A stretch of DNA of 64,000 bases, taken from the NCBI GenBank assembly GCA_037043455.1, contig JAWPHD010001829.1, positions 124,001 to 188,000 of the forward strand, given 5' to 3'. Below are positions 58,232 through 64,000 of the stretch, piece by piece. Source of the DNA: Cyrtodaria siliqua. Lineage: Eukaryota; Mollusca; Bivalvia; Adapedonta; Hiatellidae. The notes under the pieces were generated by a model. It was not told where the DNA came from and ran no database searches. It was given only the letters and a program-made list of their open reading frames with translations. The position numbers and the translations under genes were made by a program. Each line of letters begins with the position of its first letter. Position 1 is the stretch's first letter.

Positions 58232-58397
58232 CTAAAACATAGGGGGAAAAATACGTTAATAAGTAAGTAACATACATGGTGTCATGATTAAGCAAGTAAA
58301 ACACGGAGACATGAATAAGGAAGTAGCACATGGTGACATTAATAGGAAAATAACACATGACGACATGAATAAGAAAGTAACACATTATGACATGAAT
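58232..58397 (-). other. Intron of the SLCO gene, 3' end next to the exon
   Basis: Acceptor and a pyrimidine-rich stretch ('tttttccccctatgttttag'), then the first diverged units of the 27-bp array. Confidence 0.75.
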
Positions 58398-58669
58398 TGA
58401 ATTGAATTGAATTGGATTTTATAGTCGCACCAACAGCTAAGGTCATATGGCGACTTTCCAGCTTCCATTGGTGGAGGAAGACCCCAGGTGCCCCTCCGGG
58501 CAATTTTCGTGCACGGGCGGGCACCTGGGTAGAACCACCGACGTTCCGCAAGCCAGCTGGATAGCTTCCTCACATAAAGATTCCTAGGCCCCTGAGGGAT
58601 CGAACCTACAGCGGTGAGGGGCAAGTGATTTCAAGTCAGAGACGTTAACCACTCGGCCACGGACGCCCC
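58398..58669 (-). mobile_element. Full-length SINE-1 copy in the SLCO intron array
   Basis: Inserted in the 27-bp minisatellite with a 15-bp duplication CATTATGACATGAAT (58383-58397, 58670-58684). Very similar to the copies at 6259 and 52936. Confidence 0.93.
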
Positions 58670-61600
58670 CATTATGACATGAATAAGAAAGTAACACATT
58701 ATGACATGAATAAGAAAGTAACACATTATGACATGAATAAGAAAGTAACACATGGGTAGACAAATAAGGAAGTAACACATAGTGACATGAATAAGGAAGT
58801 AGCACATTCTGACATGAATAAGGAAGTAGCACATGACGAAATGAATAAGGAAGTAACACATATTGACATGAATAAGGAAGTAGCACATTCTGACATGAAT
58901 AAGGAAGTAGCACATGACGACATGAATAAGGAAGTAGCACATGACGACATGAATAAGGAAGTAGCACATGACGACATGAATAAGGAAGTAACACATATTG
59001 ACATGAATAAGGAAGTCACACATTCTGACATGAATAAGGAAGTAGCACATGGTGACATGAATAAGGAAGTAACACATATTGACATGAATAAGGAAGTCAC
59101 ACATTCTGACATGAATAAGGAAGTAGCACATGGTGACATGAATAAGGAAGTAACACATATTGACATGAATAAGGAAGTAACTCATGGGGACATGAATAAG
59201 GACATAACACATGATGACATGAATAAGGAAGTAACACTTATTGACATGAATAAGGAAGTAACACATGGTGACATGAATAAGGAAGTAACACATGGGGACA
59301 TGAATAAGGAAGTAACACATGGGTAGACACATAAGGAAGTAACACATTCTGACATGAATAAGGAAGAAGCACATGGTGACATGAATAAGGAAGAAGCACA
59401 TGGTGACATGAATAAGAAAGCAACACATGTTGACATGAATAAGAACATAGTAAATTGTGATATGAATAAGGAAGGAATACATATCACATGAAGAACAAAG
59501 GAAAAGGAAGAAGCACATGAGAAAATGAATCAGAAAATAACACATGGTGACATGTATATGGAAGTAACAAATGGTGACATGAATACGAGCAAATGGGGAT
59601 ATAAGAAAGTAACAAATAGAGACATGAATAAGAAAGTAACACATGGTGACATGAATAAGAAAGTAACACATGGTGACATGCACAAAAGAAAGTAGCAAAT
59701 GGTGACATGCATAAGAAAGTAACACACCGTGTCATGAATAAGAAAGTAGCACATGGTGACATGAATAAGAAAGTAACACATGGTTACATAAATAAGAAAG
59801 TAACACATGGTGACATGAATATGGAAGTAGCACACGGTGACATGAATAAGAAAGTAACACACAGTGACATGAATAAGAAAGTAACACACCGTGACATGCA
59901 TAAAAAAGTAGCACACGGTGTCATGAATAAGAAAGTAGCACATGGTGACATGAATAAGAAAGTAACACATGGTGACATAAATAAGAAAGTAACACATGGT
60001 GACATGAATAAGAAAGTAACACATGGTGACATGAATAAGAAAGTAACACACGGTGACATGAATATGGAAGTAGCACACGGTGACATGAATAAGAAGGTAA
60101 CACACGGTGACATGATTAAGAACGTAACACACGGTGACATGAGTAAGAAAGTAACACACGGTGACATGCATAAGAAAGTAACACACAGTGTCATGAATAA
60201 GAAAGTAGCACATTGTGACATAAATAAGAAAGTAACACATGGTGACATGAATTAGAAAGTAACACATGGTGACATGCATAAGAAAGTAACACATGGTGAC
60301 ATGAATAAGAAAGTAACACATGGTGACATGAATATGAAAGTAACACACGGTGACATGAATATGGAAGTAGCACACGGTGACATGAATAAGAAAGTAACAC
60401 ATGGTGACATGAATAAGAAAGTAACACATGGTGACATGAATAAGAAAGTAACACACGGTGACATGAATATGGAAGAAGCACACGGTGACACGAATAAGAA
60501 AGTAACACACGGTGACATGAGTAAGAACGTAACACACGGTGACATGAGTAAGAAAGTAACACACGGTGACATGCATAAGAAAGTAGCACACGGTGTCATG
60601 AATAAGAAAGTAACACATGGTGACATGAATAAGAAAGTAACACAAGGTGACATGAATAAGAAAGTAACACACGGTGACATTAATATGGAAGTAGCACACG
60701 GTGACATGAATAAGAAAGTAACACGCGGTGACATGAGTAAGAACGTAACACACGGTGACATGCATAAGAAAGTAGCACACGGTGTCATGAATAAGAAAGT
60801 AGCACATTGTGACATGAATAAGAAAGTAGCACATGGTGACATGAATAAGACAGTAACACATGGTGACATGAATAAGAAAGTAACACAGGGTGACATGAAT
60901 AAGAACGTAACACAGGGTGACATGAATAAGAAAGTAACACTGGGTGACATGAATAAGAAAGTAACACATGGTGACATGCATAAGAAAGTAACACAGGGTG
61001 ACATGAATAAGAAAGTAACACATGGTGACATAAATAAGAAAGTAACACATGGTGACATGAATATGTAAGATGAATAAGAAAGTAGCACATGGTGACATGA
61101 ATAAGAAAGTAGCACATGGTGACATAAATAAGAAAGTAACACACGGTGACATGAATATGGAAGTAGCACACGGTGACATGAATAAGAAAGTAACACACGG
61201 TGACATGAATAAGAAAGTAACACACGGTGACATGCATAAGAAAGTAGCACACGGTATCATGAATAAGAAAGTAGCACATGGTGACATGAATAAGAAAGTA
61301 ACACAGGGTGACATGAATAAGAAAGTAACACAGGGTGACATGAATATGGAAGTAACACATGGTGACATGAATAAGAAAGTTACACACGGTGACATGAATA
61401 TGGAAGTAACACACGGTGACATGAATATTAAAGTTACACATGGTGACATGAATAAGAAAGTAACACATAGTGACATGCATAAGAAAGTAACACACGATGA
61501 CATGCATAAGTAACACACGGTGACATGAATATGGAAGTAACATACGGTGACATGAATATGAAAGTTACACATGGTGACATGCATAAGTAACACACGGTGA

Positions 61601-64000
61601 CATGAATATGGAAGTAACACACAGTGACATGAATATGAAAGTGACATGAATATGAAAGTAACACACGGTGACATGAATATGGAAGTAACCCACTGTGACA
61701 TGAATATGAAAATTACACATGGTGACATGAATAAGAAAGTAACACATGGTGACATGCATAAGAAAGTAGCACATGGTGACATGAATAAGTAACACACGGT
61801 GACATGAATATGGAAGTAACACACGGTGACATGAATATGGAAGTAACACACGGTGACATGAATATGGAAGTTACACATGGTGATATGAATAAGAAAGTAG
61901 CACACGGTGACATGAATATGGAAGTAGCACACGGTGACATGAATAAGGAAGTAACACACAGTGACATGAATAAGAAAGTAACACACGGTGACATGCATAA
62001 GAAAGTAGCACATGGTGACATGAATAAGATAGTAGCACATGGTGACATAAATAAGAAAGTAACACATGGTGACATAAATAAGAAAGTAACACACGGTGAC
62101 ATGCATAAGAAAGTAGCACACGGTGTCATGAATAAGAAAGTAACACATGGTGACATGAATAAGAAAGTAACACAAGGTGACATGAATAAGAAAGTAACAC
62201 ACGGTGACATTAATATGGAAGTAGCACACGGTGACATGAATAAGAAAGTAACACGCGGTGACATGAGTAAGAACGTAACACGCGGTGACATGAGTAAGAA
62301 AGTAACACGCGGTGACATGCATAAGAAAGTAGCACACGGTGTCATGAATAAGAAAGTAGCACATTGTGACATGAATAAAAAAGTAGCACATGGTGACATG
62401 AATAAGACAGTAACACATGGTGACATGAATAAGAAAGTAACACAGGGTGACATGAATAAGAACGTAACACAGGGTGACATGAATAAGAAAGTAACACTGG
62501 GTGACATGAATAAGAAAGTAACACATGGTGACATGCATAAGAAAGTAACACAGGGTGACATGAATAAGAAAGTAACACATTGTGACATAAATAAGAAAGT
62601 AACACATGGTGACATGAATATGTAAGATGAATAAGAAAGTAGCACATGGTGACATGAATAAGTAACACATGGTGACATAAATAAGAAAGTAACACACGGT
62701 GACATGAATATGGAAGTAGCACACGGTGACATGAATAAGAAAGTAACACACGGTGACATGAATAAGAAAGTAACACACGGTGACATGCATAAGAAAGTAG
62801 CACACGGTGTCATGAATAAGAAAGTAGCACATGGTGACATGAATAAGAAAGTAACACAGGGTGACATGAATAAGAAAGTAACACAGGGTGACATGAATAT
62901 GGAAGTAACACATGGTGACATGAATAAGAAAGTTACACACGGTGACATGAATATGGAAGTAACACACGGTGACATGAATATTAAAGTTACACATGGTGAC
63001 ATGAATAAGAAAGTAACACATAGTGACATGCATAAGAAAGTAACACACGATGACATGCATAAGTAACACACGGTGACATGAATATGGAAGTAACATACGG
63101 TGACATGAATATGAAAGTTACACATGGTGACATGCATAAGTAACACACGGTGACATGAATATGGAAGTAACACACAGTGACATGAATATGAAAGTGACAT
63201 GAATATGAAAGTAACACACGGTGACATGAATATGGAAGTAACACACTGTGACATGAATATGAAAATTACACATGGTGACATGAATAAGAAAGTAACACAT
63301 GGTGACATGCACAAGAAAGTAGCACATGGTGACATGAATAAGTAACACACGGTGACATGAATATGGAAGTAACACACGGTGACATGAATATGGAAGTAAC
63401 ACACGGTGACATGAATATGGAAGTTACACATGGTGATATGAATAAGAAAGTAGCACACGGTGACATGAATATGGAAGTAGCACACGGTGACATGAATAAG
63501 GAAGTAACACACAGTGACATGAATAAGAAAGTAACACACGGTGACATGCATAAGAAAGTAGCACATGGTGACATGAATAAGATAGTAGCACATGGTGACA
63601 TAAATAAGAAAGTAACACATGGTGACATAAATAAGAAAGTAACACATGGTGACATGAATATGGAAGTAACACATGGTGACATGCATAAGTAACACATGGT
63701 GACATGCATAAGTAACACATGGTGACCTGAATAAGAAAGTAGCACATGGTGACATGCATAAGTAACACACAGTGACATGAATATGAAAGTAACACATGGT
63801 GACATGAATAAGAAAGTAACACATAGTGACATGAATAAGAAAGTAACACATAGTGACATGAATAAGTAACACATGGTGACCTGAATATGAAAGTAACACA
63901 TGGTGACATGAGTAAGAAAGTAACATATGGTGACATGATTAAGTAACACATGATGACCTGAATATGAAAGTAACACATGGTGACATGGATAAGAAAGTAA
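58670..64000 (+). repeat. 27-bp minisatellite filling the SLCO intron, open at window end
   Basis: Unit 'gtgacatgaataagaaagta'+'acacatg', about 200 copies by span. A block at 58740-59460 uses 'aaggaagt' instead of 'aagaaagt'. Because 27 is divisible by three and the unit lacks stops in several frames, frames of up to ~1,190 codons appear on the minus strand (CYFLIHVTM repeats) and ~270 on the plus strand (GDMNKKVTH repeats). They are not genes. A higher-order duplication of ~1.55 kb is present (next entry). Confidence 0.95.
60550..63650 (+). repeat. ~1.55-kb higher-order tandem duplication inside the 27-bp array
   Basis: Rare variants recur at a fixed offset: 'cacaaggtgacatgaataag' at 60641 and 62171 (1,530), 'tgtaagatgaataag' at 61064 and 62621 (1,557), and the 61500s block again in the 63050s (1,553). 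Offset changes of 27 and 4 bases mark later single-unit gains and small deletions. Confidence 0.88.

Noticed and set aside
58232..58385. Extension of the SLCO reading frame upstream to a Met at 58385
   Set aside because: This part is the 27-bp repeat in translation (CYFLIHV). A splice acceptor at 58232 lies exactly before the conserved GSIPGP.
59530..63096. 1,188-codon open frame on the minus strand (CYFLIHVTM repeats) and overlapping long frames on both strands
   Set aside because: All derive from a 27-bp tandem repeat whose length is a multiple of three and which lacks stops in several frames. Frames on opposite strands are equally open and no protein family fits.

Overview
This looks like a repeat-dominated stretch of a bivalve mollusc nuclear genome. 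It is AT-rich and has no bacterial-style gene packing. It carries tRNA-derived SINEs, a non-LTR retrotransposon, hAT-like and other inverted-repeat DNA elements, and many copies of the modular tandem-repeat elements ending in (ACGG)n plus a hairpin and GAGCTAA that are characteristic of bivalves. The species cannot be fixed from the sequence alone.

Only one host-gene exon is convincing: the last coding exon of an organic anion transporter (OATP/SLCO family) on the minus strand at 57837-58231. Its upstream intron is filled by a 27-bp minisatellite running to the window end at 64000. The last ~15 codons and the stop are read from a unit of the 52-bp satellite that is also amplified downstream (53570-55240).

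Layout. 1-5700: modular core-repeat elements, a small minisatellite, a foldback, and a clean 1,040-bp hAT-type element with 8-bp target duplications. 5.6-10.3 kb: a large inverted repeat around a full-length SINE, a 26-bp minisatellite, a perfect 54-bp inverted-repeat element, a long palindrome and a tyrosine-recombinase relic. 10.3-24.1 kb: one 47-bp minisatellite cut into blocks by a SINE, a near full-length 5.2-kb LINE (endonuclease, reverse transcriptase, 2A-like motif), an 821-bp TIR element and a core-repeat element. 24.1-25.2 kb: a relic next to a Polinton/Maverick-like DNA polymerase tail. 25.2-40.9 kb: mostly core-repeat arrays, SINEs, and a ~510-bp tandem duplication that gives a natural empty site for one 1,775-bp element. 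40.9-52.6 kb: low-copy sequence, then 20-bp, 33-bp and 25-bp minisatellites. 52.6-64 kb: SINEs, the 52-bp satellite, more core-repeat elements, the SLCO exon and the 27-bp intronic array.

Most long open frames here are by-products of tandem repeats whose period is a multiple of three (27 bp, 33 bp) or simply lacks stops. They should not be taken as proteins. The genes do not form a pathway. The biological content is one transporter exon and a dense record of transposition, hairpin-mediated rearrangement and satellite growth.
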